Shown: positions 1-7,808, counted from the stretch's first letter. The stretch is 33,640 nt of DNA from CAIYYO01 sp049299895 (GCA_049299895.1 JBAQYF010000025.1:1-33640); one strand, 5' to 3'. Notes: generated by a model not told the origin, from the sequence alone. Made by a program: numbers and translations.

Positions 1-993
1 AGAAACAGGCCCTACTACGTTGAATCTAAATCCCGCAAGAGGCAATTCACCACTCTCCCACACACCATTACCATTATGATCATTATACTTAAACACCTTC
101 AGATTACCACATAAAGTCGTCGTAGTAGTGGTCGTAGTCGTAGTAGTCGTAGTGGTCGACGTGGTTGTAGTGGTCGTAGTAGTAGTGCAGGGTATGTATC
201 CGACGGTAAAACGCCCGGATCCCAGGACTTCTTCTGCGTCGACTATTCCGTCTTCGTCTATGTCCAGTATGACTCTGTATATTCCGGGTTTCGCATTGTC
301 CCATATCTTTACGTGCAGAGGCGTAGAACAGCCAGGTATGCTGGGAATGTCCTCGACCCTTTCAGTTAAGTCAGCAGGGATCGCGGCGCCTATTGCATAT
401 GTTCCGTCAGGGACTACATATACGAGTGGATCGACTCTCGGGGGCGTCGGAGGTCTTGCCGGGGGTGTCTCGGAGTACAGGCAGAGCTTCATGTAGGCAG
501 GTTCGTAGTTCGTGCAGTCCTGGTTGAATTGCGTCCTTGCGTTCGCGTTTGCGTCTTCGAGGTTTGCGCGCAGCTCTGCGAACCGGTCCCAGTATCCGAA
601 CCGGCAGGAATTCGAATTGACTACTTCATTAGTGTTATAACATTTATGATAATAGCCGCACTGGCCCCACCCGCAGCAGAAGCCGTTATTGCAGTTGCCT
701 GTGTTGCATTCGTCATGCGTTGTGCAGGACTGGCCGTTTATCCTCTTCCAGACGCCTTCGCTCTGGCAGACGACGCCGCTGTGGCCTGTGCCCTGGGCAT
801 AACACTTATAATAGAAGCCGCACTCGTTTGAGCCGCAGCAGAATCCATTGAGGCATTTACCAGTGTTGCACTGTGAGCCTGAAGAGCACGCATGTCCGTT
901 GATCAATGCTGCTGATGCAGTATTTGATCCAAAAAACACAACAATCAGCAATACTCCCAGAAATATTATCCTGTTATTTTTAAGGTTTTCCAT
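1..993 (-). CDS. Secreted Cys-rich / SdrD-B-like modular protein (3' end outside window)
   Basis: The minus-strand frame stays open from the ATG at 991-993 to the window edge (331 codons), so the C-terminus lies outside. Residues 1 to about 29 form a signal peptide (MENLKNNRIIF, then a hydrophobic stretch ending SNTASA). Two Cys-rich repeats follow at about 30-75 and 82-125. They share the pattern G-x2-C-[ST]-x3-[EQ]CNTG[KN]C-x-NGFCCG, then CG[FY]Y-x-KCY, and resemble the EB/Dickkopf-like Cys modules of secreted proteins. A middle region with a DIDEDGIVDAEE segment is Ca-binding-like. Then come a 24-codon Thr linker and the start of an SdrD-B-like domain (LCGNLKVFKYNDHNGNGVWE), homologous to both such domains of the next upstream gene. 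It is probably an extracellular or cell-surface protein. The ligand is unknown. The reading frame and architecture are clear; the function is not. Confidence 0.85.
   Translation of the reverse strand, partial: MENLKNNRIIFLGVLLIVVFFGSNTASAALINGHACSSGSQCNTGKCLNGFCCGSNECGFYYKCYAQGTGHSGVVCQSEGVWKRINGQSCTTHDECNTGNCNNGFCCGWGQCGYYHKCYNTNEVVNSNSCRFGYWDRFAELRANLEDANANARTQFNQDCTNYEPAYMKLCLYSETPPARPPTPPRVDPLVYVVPDGTYAIGAAIPADLTERVEDIPSIPGCSTPLHVKIWDNAKPGIYRVILDIDEDGIVDAEEVLGSGRFTVGYIPCTTTTTTTTTSTTTTTTTTTTTTTTLCGNLKVFKYNDHNGNGVWESGELPLAGFRFNVVGPVS
115..186 (-). repeat. Thr-codon (ACN) tract encoding an interdomain linker
   Basis: Twenty-four consecutive ACT/ACG/ACC/ACA codons with a single TCG, seen on the plus strand as repeated gtagtcgt units. 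In archaeal secreted proteins such linkers are usually O-glycosylated spacers. The near-repetitive DNA could change length by slippage. Confidence 0.85.
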
Positions 994-1017
994 TTTTTAT
1001 TCTATATTTAAGAGATT

Positions 1018-1029
1018 ATTAAATATAGT
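1018..1029 (-). promoter_or_regulatory. Putative TATA box for the Cys-rich protein gene
   Basis: The minus strand reads CTATATTTAA about 25-35 bp before the ATG at 993, with no evident Shine-Dalgarno sequence between. This fits an archaeal TATA box and a leaderless or short-leader mRNA. The surrounding 994-1168 spacer is very AT-rich and holds no gene, and other AT-rich stretches there could serve instead. Confidence 0.4.
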
Positions 1030-1156
1030 ATTCAAGGTATAAAAAGCTTATCTGGATTTTATATCATATATCCAGGAATATTCCAAAAAACATATCCATC
1101 TAACGAATAAATGAATAAAATCCTGGCCTGATTTAATCGCCTGGATCAGGGATCTT

Positions 1157-1168
1157 AAATAAAAAAAA
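1157..1168 (-). terminator. Oligo-T terminator after the SdrD/CBM-like gene
   Basis: On the minus strand the TGA stop at 1169-1171 is followed immediately by eight T residues and a further T-rich stretch, the typical archaeal intrinsic termination signal. Confidence 0.55.
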
Positions 1169-2731
1169 TCAGGACGAGGCCTTGTAAGCGTTTATCAGGT
1201 CTATTACCTCGTTGAGCTGCGCATGGCTGGCTATCCACTGGTTTATCAAGGCGATCACTTCCTCCAGCGTTACCTGCCCGCAGGGGGCATAATCTCCGGC
1301 AAGGGTGCATGTAGCATTCAAGGCCGCCAGGCATTGGTCCTCTGTTTCGAACGTCCTCAGGCCGTAGTAGGCATAAGCATCGCAGAACTGGCTTTGATTG
1401 CATTCCTGGTGTTGATTGTCGAACCACCAGAGCATCCTGCAGTTCCTGGTGGTCGAGGTAGTGCTCGTGGTCGTAGTGGTAGTCGAAGAAACCGGCAGCC
1501 CGCCGTTTACAATAAAGCGCAGGGCGCCGGAGATATCCATAAGGGCCCGCCCGGATACGACGTCTATCCCGTCGAATGCGCCGTTCCCCACGCCGCGGTC
1601 GTAGTTGACCGAGGAATCGTTTGAATAGATTTTCTGGCCTGCCGCCGTTATATAATATACGTATAGGTTCCTGTCTGCGCTTCCGTTCGTAGAGCAATCG
1701 TTTGTGTATACGACGTCGATATTGTGGCCTGCGCACAACTCCGTATCATAGGTGTAATTCTTGAGGGGCGAAGATACGTTCCACTGGGCGCGCATCCTGC
1801 CGTCTATCCAGAGCTGCATTATGGGCTGGATTCCTGCGGTCTCCACTCCCGCCGCGTTTATGATGATTTGTTCCCCGCAGTTTGCCAACGTCGTCGTGGA
1901 CGTGCTCGTCGTACTTGTCGTTGTCACAGGTATCTGCATGTCGCCGAACCTTGCTTCCTTTATGTCCTCTGAATCCAGGTGCAGCGTCTGGGGATTGAGT
2001 GTCGTGTTCATCCAGCCTGCGCTGATCATCTCAGTTACTGTGTATATCCCCTGGGGTATGCAGAATGCGAATGCTTCCCCGTTCGCGTCGGATACCAACT
2101 GGAAGACATTCGGACCGCTTATGTTGAATCTTACCCCTGCCAGGGTGGGTTCGCCGGATTCCCATATGCCGTTCCCGTTGTAGTCGTTGTACTTGAATAT
2201 CTTCAGGTTGCCGCACAAAGTGGTGGTCGTAGTGGTTGTAGTAGTCGTAGTGGTCGTGGTCGACGTGGTCGTTGTAGTCGTAGTTGTTGTAGTTGTCGTA
2301 GTAGTCGTAGTGGTCGTGGTCGACGTGGTCGTTGTAGGTACCGGCATCTGCTTGTTCCCGAACCGGATGTCCAGGAGGTCTTCTGTCCCGATTTCTACTC
2401 TTATGGGATTGGGGGTTGTCGGAGTCCATCCGAACGGGACCTGCTCGGTTATCGTATAATTCCCGAAGGGTATGCAGAAGCGGTACGCTTCCCCCCACAT
2501 GTTCGTAACGACAGAGAAAGAGACCGGGCCGGTCACGTTGAACCTGAAACCGGCAAGCCTCTGCTCCGACACACTGTTCCATGTGCCGCTGGCGTCATGG
2601 TCGTTGTATTTGAATAACTTCAGGTTACCGCACAAGGTAGAGGAATTAACCGGTTGCTGCGCGCAAGCATATGCCCCGAGGCATATGACGCATATCACCA
2701 TATATGCTGCGATTTTTAGAGCTTTTTTCAT
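1169..2731 (-). CDS. Secreted multidomain protein: 2x SdrD-B-like, CBM-like, Cys-rich module, C-terminal two-helix domain
   Basis: 520 residues. A signal peptide covers 1 to about 25 (MKKALKIAAY... AYACA). SdrD-B/Cna-B-like beta-sandwich domains lie at about 33-127 and 172-265, each opening CGNLK[LI]FKYND and ending DIRFGN or EARFGD. Thr linkers lie at about 133-171, 266-280 and 412-428. Residues 285-405 resemble Ca-dependent xylan-binding modules of the CBM60/36 type (motifs LWIDG, NYTYD, NIDVVYTND, NLYVYYI). Residues 429-477 form a Cys-rich module (CRMLWWFDNQHQEC... FETEDQC) recalling the second half of a Kunitz domain. Residues 478-520 are the C-terminal domain shared with three other loci here (PCGQVTLEEVIALINQW). 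A Shine-Dalgarno-like GGTGA precedes the ATG. It is probably a surface adhesin or polysaccharide-binding protein. Only the modules are supported; the specific ligand is unknown. Confidence 0.9.
   Translation of the reverse strand: MKKALKIAAYMVICVICLGAYACAQQPVNSSTLCGNLKLFKYNDHDASGTWNSVSEQRLAGFRFNVTGPVSFSVVTNMWGEAYRFCIPFGNYTITEQVPFGWTPTTPNPIRVEIGTEDLLDIRFGNKQMPVPTTTTSTTTTTTTTTTTTTTTTTTTSTTTTTTTTTTTTTTLCGNLKIFKYNDYNGNGIWESGEPTLAGVRFNISGPNVFQLVSDANGEAFAFCIPQGIYTVTEMISAGWMNTTLNPQTLHLDSEDIKEARFGDMQIPVTTTSTTSTSTTTLANCGEQIIINAAGVETAGIQPIMQLWIDGRMRAQWNVSSPLKNYTYDTELCAGHNIDVVYTNDCSTNGSADRNLYVYYITAAGQKIYSNDSSVNYDRGVGNGAFDGIDVVSGRALMDISGALRFIVNGGLPVSSTTTTTTSTTSTTRNCRMLWWFDNQHQECNQSQFCDAYAYYGLRTFETEDQCLAALNATCTLAGDYAPCGQVTLEEVIALINQWIASHAQLNEVIDLINAYKASS
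2219..2335 (-). repeat. Long Thr-codon tract (about 39 codons)
   Basis: The longest ACN run in the window, interrupted by two TCG codons. It contains two near-identical internal copies of a ggtcgtggtcgacgtggtcg unit on the plus strand (about 2251-2270 and 2311-2330). It separates the two SdrD-B-like domains. The internal duplication suggests growth by slippage or unequal exchange. Confidence 0.85.
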
Positions 2732-3023
2732 TATCGTTCACCCGTATTCTATTTAATTTTTCTGCTATCTAGGTATATATCGTCTTTTCCCTTTAAAAGA
2801 AAAGAATATATAAACTGTTTTCCTTTTATTGTAATTATGTCCGCTTAATATGCCGATTAACTGTTTATTCTGAAAATATCCCCCGATATTCTACTTTTTT
2901 TAAGCACATTATCCTTCAGTCCCGTAAAACAATATCATAAATATGTGAAAACATAGCTCTAAAAATAGTCAAAAAACATGAACATTGACTTATTTATTTA
3001 GTTAAAATTACTAAAATAATAAC
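2732..3023. promoter_or_regulatory. Divergent promoter region between the SdrD/CBM-like gene and the DegT aminotransferase
   Basis: This 292-bp AT-rich spacer has no gene. For the minus-strand gene, GATATATACC (about 2773-2782) sits about 45 bp before the ATG, and a GGTGA Shine-Dalgarno-like site (about 2738-2742) is 6-7 nt from it, so that gene may have a leader. For the plus-strand gene, TTATTTATTTA (2990-3000) is centred about 29 bp before the ATG at 3024 with no Shine-Dalgarno site, which suggests a leaderless transcript. Confidence 0.45.
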
Positions 3024-4115
3024 ATGATCCCGATTGCAAAACCCATTATAGGGGAACGAGAAAAAGAACTTGTCATGCAGGTCCTTTCATCGGGCATGAT
3101 AGCCCAGGGACCTAAAGTAAAAGAATTCGAGAAGAACTGGGCAGAATACAACGGCGTTGCGCACGCAATAGCAGTCTCTTCCGGGACGGCCGCCCTGCAC
3201 ATCGCGCTCCTCAGCCACGGCATAGGGCCCGGCGACGAAGTGATCACAACGCCTTTCACGTTCATCGCATCAGCAAACTCGATATTCTACTGCGGTGCAA
3301 AACCCGTATTCGCGGACATAGACGAAAAGACATACAATATAGACCCTGAGAAAGTAACTGAAAAAATAACCGGGAAAACAAAAGCCATAATGCCCGTTCA
3401 CCTCTACGGCCAGAGCGCGGACATGAAAGCGCTGACAAAGATAGCCGAAGAAAACGAGATTGCCATCGTCGAAGACGCCTGCCAGGCACACGGGGCGGAA
3501 TACGACGGCAAATTAGTCGGATCAGATTCCACATCCGCGTACAGCTTCTATCCCACGAAGAACATGACCAGCGGCGAAGGAGGGATGATAACAACGAATG
3601 ATCCTGCCCTCGACGAAAAGATGCGCATGCTGCGCGAGCACGGATCCAAAGCGAGGTATCACCACGACATATTGGGATACAACTACAGGATGACGGATAT
3701 TGCCGCAGCCATCGGGATTGCGCAGTTGGAAAGGCTCCCGTCCTGCAACGAGGCCCGGATAAAGAATGCAGCCTATCTGGATCGTAAACTTGCGGGTGCA
3801 AAGGGGATTATTACGCCTTATGTAGCGAATGGTGCAAAACACGTCTACCACCAGTACACTATCCGGGTGACTGAGGAATCGGGATATGAAAGGGACGCGT
3901 TCGCAAAGATGCTCAACGGGAAAGGGATCGGGACGGGCATACATTATCCCATCCCGCTGCACAGGCAAGTGCTCTATCAGAACCTGGGATACGCAGACAA
4001 TCTGCCGGTCGCTGAAAAGGCTGCAAGGGAAGTTGTTTCCCTGCCAGTGCATCCCTCGGTTTCGGCAAAGGACCTGGATTATATATCAGAAACAATAAGG
4101 GGTGCCTTAGGGTGA
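3024..4115 (+). CDS. DegT/DnrJ/EryC1-family sugar aminotransferase
   Basis: 363 residues, normal length for the PLP-dependent DegT/DnrJ/EryC1/StrS family. These enzymes transfer an amino group from glutamate or glutamine to a keto-sugar nucleotide for surface polysaccharide or glycan synthesis. The PLP phosphate-binding segment SSGTAALHIAL is at about 52-62, the Asp pair region VEDACQAHGA at about 150, and the Schiff-base lysine in SFYPTKNMTSGEGGMI at about 182. The C-terminal GTGIHYPIPLH motif is typical of the family. The stop overlaps the first base of an ATG that opens a decayed hexapeptide acyltransferase, so the original unit was probably aminotransferase plus N-acetyltransferase, as in UDP-diacetamido sugar pathways. 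The exact sugar cannot be read from the sequence. Confidence 0.93.
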   Translation: MIPIAKPIIGEREKELVMQVLSSGMIAQGPKVKEFEKNWAEYNGVAHAIAVSSGTAALHIALLSHGIGPGDEVITTPFTFIASANSIFYCGAKPVFADIDEKTYNIDPEKVTEKITGKTKAIMPVHLYGQSADMKALTKIAEENEIAIVEDACQAHGAEYDGKLVGSDSTSAYSFYPTKNMTSGEGGMITTNDPALDEKMRMLREHGSKARYHHDILGYNYRMTDIAAAIGIAQLERLPSCNEARIKNAAYLDRKLAGAKGIITPYVANGAKHVYHQYTIRVTEESGYERDAFAKMLNGKGIGTGIHYPIPLHRQVLYQNLGYADNLPVAEKAAREVVSLPVHPSVSAKDLDYISETIRGALG

Positions 4116-4473
4116 TGGGCGTAAAACTCCGGGGAGAATCATAGTTCTAAGGAAAGAACGCCATCGGCCTGGAATCGGTGATACCCGGCGACTGCACATT
4201 CGGCTTCCCGCGGGGGGCATATTAAGCGACATTTTGTAGAATAATACCTGATGGAAGATTCAATCCACCCGGGAACGACCATCGGAAGAACGCAGTCATC
4301 CTCCGGGGGTTGAGATAGGGGAGGGCGCGCTTATAGGGAGCGGCGCGGTCGTGACAAGGGACGTTCCCGTATGGGTGATATTTGCGGGGGAACCCTTTGA
4401 GGGCCATAAAGGACGTTCCGTTGGATCAACGCATACTAAACAGGTTATAAACGTTATTTTACCTGTAGGATAA
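4115..4473 (+). pseudogene. Decayed hexapeptide-repeat sugar acyltransferase
   Basis: The ATG overlaps the stop of the aminotransferase, but the frame stops after nine codons (MGVKLRGES). Recognisable pieces persist in shifting frames: PGDCTFGFPRGAY around 4190-4211, and EIGEGALIGSGAVVTRDVPV followed by FAGEP around 4311-4400. The last is the classic C-terminus of left-handed beta-helix acetyltransferases (GSGAVVTRDVP ... AGNP). The intervening coils are lost or scrambled by stops and frameshifts. The 3' end overlaps the convergent small gene on the minus strand. The family assignment of the tail is strong. The exact substrate (probably the product of the upstream aminotransferase) is inferred from position. 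Confidence 0.75.
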
Positions 4474-4737
4474 TTGGGTTGAGAGCAATTCCGCGCATCT
4501 TTTGACGGACTCTGTACGCCTTATTTCGCGCATACTTTTTAGGCGGGCCTTTATCTCGTCGAGCGGTCCGTCCCGTATTGCTCCGGCATATATGGCCTTC
4601 TTTCCGATGTTGCACAGGTCCAGGTCTTCTTTGTAGCGCATCATGTACTTGCCGAACTCCCGTTTGATGCTCTTTGAGTCTCCTCCTTCTATTGTGCTTA
4701 TGAGTTCGGTTAGTATGTAATGGTTGGCGTATCTCAT
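4459..4737 (-). CDS. Small hypothetical helical protein
   Basis: 92 residues, rich in charged residues and mostly helical in character, with no signal peptide or membrane segment and two Cys residues (DLCNIG, VKRCAEL). I do not recognise the family. A good Shine-Dalgarno-like GAGG (4745-4748 on the minus strand) lies 7 nt before the ATG, and an AT-rich promoter-like stretch precedes it, so this is probably a real gene and not chance. Its 3' end overlaps the end of the dead acyltransferase by 15 bp in convergent orientation. Confidence 0.6.
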   Translation of the reverse strand: MRYANHYILTELISTIEGGDSKSIKREFGKYMMRYKEDLDLCNIGKKAIYAGAIRDGPLDEIKARLKSMREIRRTESVKRCAELLSTQLSYR

Positions 4738-4842
4738 TTTCAGACCTCAAAGGGTTTAATCATAGAATTCTATACTATAAAAGATACATAAAAAAATATA
4801 TATTTAACAAGATATGTTTTTTGCTCTGGCAGATAATTCAGA

Positions 4843-4980
4843 ATGGATGCAATAAGGAGAATAATAGAAAAACAGACCGGAAAGATTCAGGACATTATTC
4901 AACCGCGTTTTGCCGGGGGATATGCGTACCCTGCAGAGGCAATAGTATCGCTCTCGCAAGCCGGTAAAACGTCCCTTTAA
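4843..4980 (+). CDS. Small orphan open frame, possibly an N-terminal gene fragment
   Basis: 45 codons: MDAIRRIIEKQTGKI at the start, then QPRFAGGYAYPAEAIVSLS. The first 20 residues look like an amphipathic helix. The plausible coding composition and the abrupt end after AGKTSL suggest a truncated gene. I do not recognise the family. It sits between a minus-strand orphan and the YdjM-like membrane protein gene, which starts 27 bp downstream, so co-transcription is possible. A TATA-like run (about 4791-4805) lies 40-50 bp upstream. Confidence 0.35.
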   Translation: MDAIRRIIEKQTGKIQDIIQPRFAGGYAYPAEAIVSLSQAGKTSL

Positions 4981-5007
4981 TGCGTCTGGAACAATATAAC
5001 TAAAACA

Positions 5008-5562
5008 ATGGACAGTTTATCTCACTTCATATTCTCAGTGCTGGCGGGAATGGCTGTCGGCCTGCACAAAAAACACAAGCTGAGATATGTCTTATTTATA
5101 AGCTTTCTCGCAGTTTTAATAGACCTGGACCATTTCCTGGTCCCGTTAGGCTACCAGACGGAATACCGCTCGATGCACAACGTATATTACGCGATACTCG
5201 CCCCGATCATACTATTTTTCGTCTCGTATTATTATGAGAGGAACGCGAAAAAAGACCGCTTTCAGACATTCTTTTTGCTCCTTGGAATAATGCTGACAGG
5301 CCATCTCATAGCAGACATGATAGAAGGACCGGTGAAGATATTCTACCCCCTGAGCGAGATAGAAATAAGCCTGCCATACGTGAACATACAGTCGACAAAA
5401 GACTTCCAGTCAACAATCGTCGGCCAGTACGGCATAGGTCTGGCAGCATACGCCTTTATCATATTCTCAGGCGCAATGATACACGACACGCTCTGGCATG
5501 CGCGAAGGGATAAAACGGGCCTGATGGAAGCATTCAGGAAGTCTGTAACGGACTATTTCTAG
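5008..5562 (+). CDS. YdjM/DUF457-like membrane-bound metal-dependent hydrolase homologue
   Basis: 184 residues with about four hydrophobic segments (roughly 5-20, 26-45, 64-84, 91-110) and another near 142-160. The conserved polar motifs fit the YdjM/DUF457 family: an early His (SLSHFIFS), DLDHFLVP at about 39-46, a His in SMHNVYY and HLIADMIEGP at about 102-111. Family members are predicted metal-dependent membrane hydrolases of unclear physiological substrate. The start follows a short AT-rich leader (acaatataacta). The gene is complete and ends 43 bp before the convergent NHL gene. Family assignment is fairly good. Catalysis is inferred from the conserved His/Asp residues. Confidence 0.7.
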   Translation: MDSLSHFIFSVLAGMAVGLHKKHKLRYVLFISFLAVLIDLDHFLVPLGYQTEYRSMHNVYYAILAPIILFFVSYYYERNAKKDRFQTFFLLLGIMLTGHLIADMIEGPVKIFYPLSEIEISLPYVNIQSTKDFQSTIVGQYGIGLAAYAFIIFSGAMIHDTLWHARRDKTGLMEAFRKSVTDYF

Positions 5563-5604
5563 TTACCTGCAAATAATCCTTGCGAGTGGGGGAAAAAGAA
5601 CGAA

Positions 5605-6825
5605 TCAACCCGATGCCCACATATTTATCAGGGCTATGACGTCGGAGAGTCTTGCATCGCCTATCATCCACTTGTTTATGTGATCTACGACTTCCTGCAA
5701 GACTACCTGCCCGCACGGGGGGATATCCCCCCGCTGGATGCATGTAGGCTCGGGCAGCAGGGTGACATTATAGACCTGTATCCTGTTGTTCCCGGTATCG
5801 GCTACGTATAGGCTGCCGTTCTTCACGTCCAGCCCTCCCGGCGAACAGAACTGGCCCGGCGCTTCAAGGGGTCTACTGTTAATAGACGTAGAACAGTTTA
5901 TGCCCCCGAACCCGGTGACATACATCCCCTGCGAGTCGTAGACGCTGACCCGGTTATTCCCGGTATCCGCGACGAATATGTTCCCTGCCTCGTCTACTGC
6001 AAGCGATCTGGGCAGGATGAATTCCCCCTGCCCGGAGCCTTGTTTCCCGAATGAGATTATCTGGCTTCCGTTCTTTTGGAACAAGCGTATCATGTTGTTT
6101 CCCGTGTCCGCTACGTATACCGTGCCATTGTAGACGGCGACTCCCTGGGGGGCCTTCAACGGCCCGTCAGGGGAATATGAGCCGTCGAATTCCGTGCGGT
6201 TCTTTGGCCTCGGTACTTTACTGTAATTTGAGGGCAGCGCAAACATGCTTATCCTGTCCATGTCCGTATTTGCGACATATAACACTCCCTCGGAGTCCGC
6301 ATCCAGGCCGGCAGCCTGGTCGAAGTATATGTGCGATTGCGGGTAGTATTCATCATAAAGCTTCTCTCCGAAGTAAGTCCAATTCGCCGATGTTTCCGTT
6401 TCGTTCACGTGTCTCCAGTATATCTGCACCCGGTAGTTCTTCGTGTCGGTAACGTATATGAACGAGTTGTTCTCGTCTGTCACCCTGCAGGCGACTCCCG
6501 CGGGTTCGTCAAATTTGCCCTCAGAATCCTCGCCGGGCGAACCGTATGATTCAATGAATCCCCCCGCAAGGTCGAATTTCTGGACCCTCCCGTATGCTTC
6601 AACGACAAACACAGAACCGTTATCCACGTCAACGTCCATGGGCTCGTATAAATAACCCGTACCGGTACCCCGCCCGCTACCGATAATAAGATACGGCACC
6701 CATACAATGGTCGTAGTTGTCGTGGACGGATCCACTGAAGTAGTTGACGTCGTAGTATTCCCGGCCGCAAAACACAACTGCGCCGGCAAGAGCGCGACGC
6801 ATATTAGGAAGAATAATTTTTTCAT
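5605..6825 (-). CDS. Secreted NHL-repeat propeller protein with C-terminal two-helix domain
   Basis: 406 residues. A signal peptide covers 1-21 (MKKLFFLICVALLPAQLCFA), followed by a Thr/Ser linker at about 23-41. NHL/six-bladed beta-propeller repeats span about 42-358, recognisable by repeated [VF]ADTGNN[MR][VI] signatures (VYVADTGNNMIRLF, IFVADTGNNRVSVY, LYVADTGNNRIQVY) and leading P-x-GLDV or P-x-GVAV strands. The last about 45 residues (CIQRGDIPPCGQVVLQEVVD... VIALINMWASG) match the C-terminal domain of the proteins at 1169 and 23563 and the remnant at 33199. NHL propellers usually act as binding scaffolds. No catalytic motif is seen. The product is probably exported and held at the surface, with the C-terminal domain as the common attachment or assembly element (inference). 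Confidence 0.9.
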   Translation of the reverse strand: MKKLFFLICVALLPAQLCFAAGNTTTSTTSVDPSTTTTTIVWVPYLIIGSGRGTGTGYLYEPMDVDVDNGSVFVVEAYGRVQKFDLAGGFIESYGSPGEDSEGKFDEPAGVACRVTDENNSFIYVTDTKNYRVQIYWRHVNETETSANWTYFGEKLYDEYYPQSHIYFDQAAGLDADSEGVLYVANTDMDRISMFALPSNYSKVPRPKNRTEFDGSYSPDGPLKAPQGVAVYNGTVYVADTGNNMIRLFQKNGSQIISFGKQGSGQGEFILPRSLAVDEAGNIFVADTGNNRVSVYDSQGMYVTGFGGINCSTSINSRPLEAPGQFCSPGGLDVKNGSLYVADTGNNRIQVYNVTLLPEPTCIQRGDIPPCGQVVLQEVVDHINKWMIGDARLSDVIALINMWASG

Positions 6826-6834
6826 CTTTTTGGG

Positions 6835-6857
6835 TTAAAATATAAAACAACTTATAA
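6835..6857 (-). promoter_or_regulatory. Putative TATA region for the NHL protein gene
   Basis: The minus strand carries TTATAAG (centre about 6855) and TTTTATATTTT (centre about 6843) 18-30 bp before the ATG at 6825, without an obvious Shine-Dalgarno site. The distal element is at the better distance for a leaderless start. Confidence 0.4.
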
Positions 6858-6994
6858 TACAACTAGGAGGAGATACATTATAAATGAGGTCCTATGGCAA
6901 ACAGCCGATACTGCCCGCCGGTCCGGCCGTTTACCGGGTTGACGACCGGGGAATTATCCGTTCGTCCCACGCTCCATTCGTTTATCTGTTTTAC

Positions 6995-7160
6995 GTCTTC
7001 TCCCGGGAAGAATGCACCGCACAGGGGAGGCCGCCTGGGAGCGCGCAATGCGCCTGCGTCGTAGTAACGATGCGATCGATGTTATCGTAGTCGCGGTTTG
7101 CAGCGTAAATGGAAAGTGCCTGGCAGGCAAACAAAAAAAAAAAGAATAATACAGCCAATG
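6995..7160 (-). pseudogene. Possible remnant of a small secreted Thr-linker protein
   Basis: Reading the minus strand just downstream of the riboflavin reductase gives a hydrophobic signal-peptide-like stretch (LAVLFFFFLFACQALSIYAA), then RDYDNIDRIVTTTQ and a Cys pair (HCALPGGLPC) before a stop. The order signal peptide, short Thr run, C-x-n-PC mirrors the secreted proteins nearby, but there is no usable ATG and the C-terminal helices are absent. The A-run at 7131-7142 interrupts or shifts the signal region. This is a weak call. The 6826-7166 spacer otherwise shows no convincing gene. Confidence 0.3.
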
Positions 7161-7166
7161 CGTCCG

Positions 7167-7808
7167 CTACTCTGAATCCCTGTCCCCGCGCCGGACCATG
7201 TAGTGCAACACCACCTGGTCTCCGTACTGCAGTATTCCCTCCAGGTCCAGTTCGGTGTTCTTGTCTAGTTCCCCGTGGAATAAGTCTATGCCCTGGCCTA
7301 TCAATATGGGAGCAATCGTTATATATAGTTCGTCTACCAGCCTTTCGTTGAACATCCTCCGGGAAAGTGAGCCGCTTCCTTCCAGCATTATCTTCTTTAT
7401 GCCCCTCCGGAACAGCGCCCACATAAGGTCCCTTAGAGGAACGGAATAATCGCCGAGGGATATTACTTCCACGCCCTTGTCTTTTAGCCTCTGCGCGGTT
7501 ATCTGGCTTATGCCCTTGGATACTACGACGATGGTCTTGGCCGTTCCGTCAAGGACCTTGGAATTCATGGGAATCTCTCCCTTGGGATCGACTACTACCC
7601 TGATGGGTTTTTTCAATGCCTCGGATACGACAAGCTCCGGATCATCGGATAGAACGGTCTCAACGCCGATCAGTATTGCGTCCATCGAGCCTCTCAGCCT
7701 GTGCACCCGGTAGTTGTCGAGCTTGTTTGCGAACACTATCTGCTTGTCTTTCTTGCCGACCCTCCCGTCCAGGCTCATGGCGGTATTGAATATCACATAG
7801 GTTTGCAT
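7167..7808 (-). CDS. 2,5-diamino-6-ribosylamino-4(3H)-pyrimidinone 5'-phosphate reductase (riboflavin pathway)
   Basis: 213 residues, the length of the stand-alone archaeal reductases related to the C-terminal half of RibD and to yeast Rib7. It uses NADPH to reduce the ribosyl side chain of the riboflavin precursor. Visible family motifs are NTAMSLDGRVG at about 8-18, a region around D42-A43 and IGVETVLSDDP at about 47-57. Others are RVVVDPKGEIP, then MLEGSGSLSRRMF at about 140-152 and DELYITIAPILIGG-like DELYITIAPILIGQG. The N-terminal deaminase domain of bacterial RibD is absent, as expected in archaea. It diverges from the aroK operon across a 77-bp spacer. TTTATATGG about 33 bp before the ATG is its probable TATA box. 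Confidence 0.9.
   Translation of the reverse strand: MQTYVIFNTAMSLDGRVGKKDKQIVFANKLDNYRVHRLRGSMDAILIGVETVLSDDPELVVSEALKKPIRVVVDPKGEIPMNSKVLDGTAKTIVVVSKGISQITAQRLKDKGVEVISLGDYSVPLRDLMWALFRRGIKKIMLEGSGSLSRRMFNERLVDELYITIAPILIGQGIDLFHGELDKNTELDLEGILQYGDQVVLHYMVRRGDRDSE

Noticed and set aside
128..496. Open plus-strand frames in 1-1050, including Val-rich runs
   Set aside because: They are antisense to the Thr-codon tract and the Cys-rich gene on the minus strand. The Val runs arise from reading ACN codons backwards.
118..2340. CRISPR-like or tandem repeat arrays
   Set aside because: The repeats are in-frame Thr codons without spacers. They are linkers, not an array.
2187..2459. Plus-strand poly-Val protein
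   Set aside because: Antisense of the 39-codon Thr linker.
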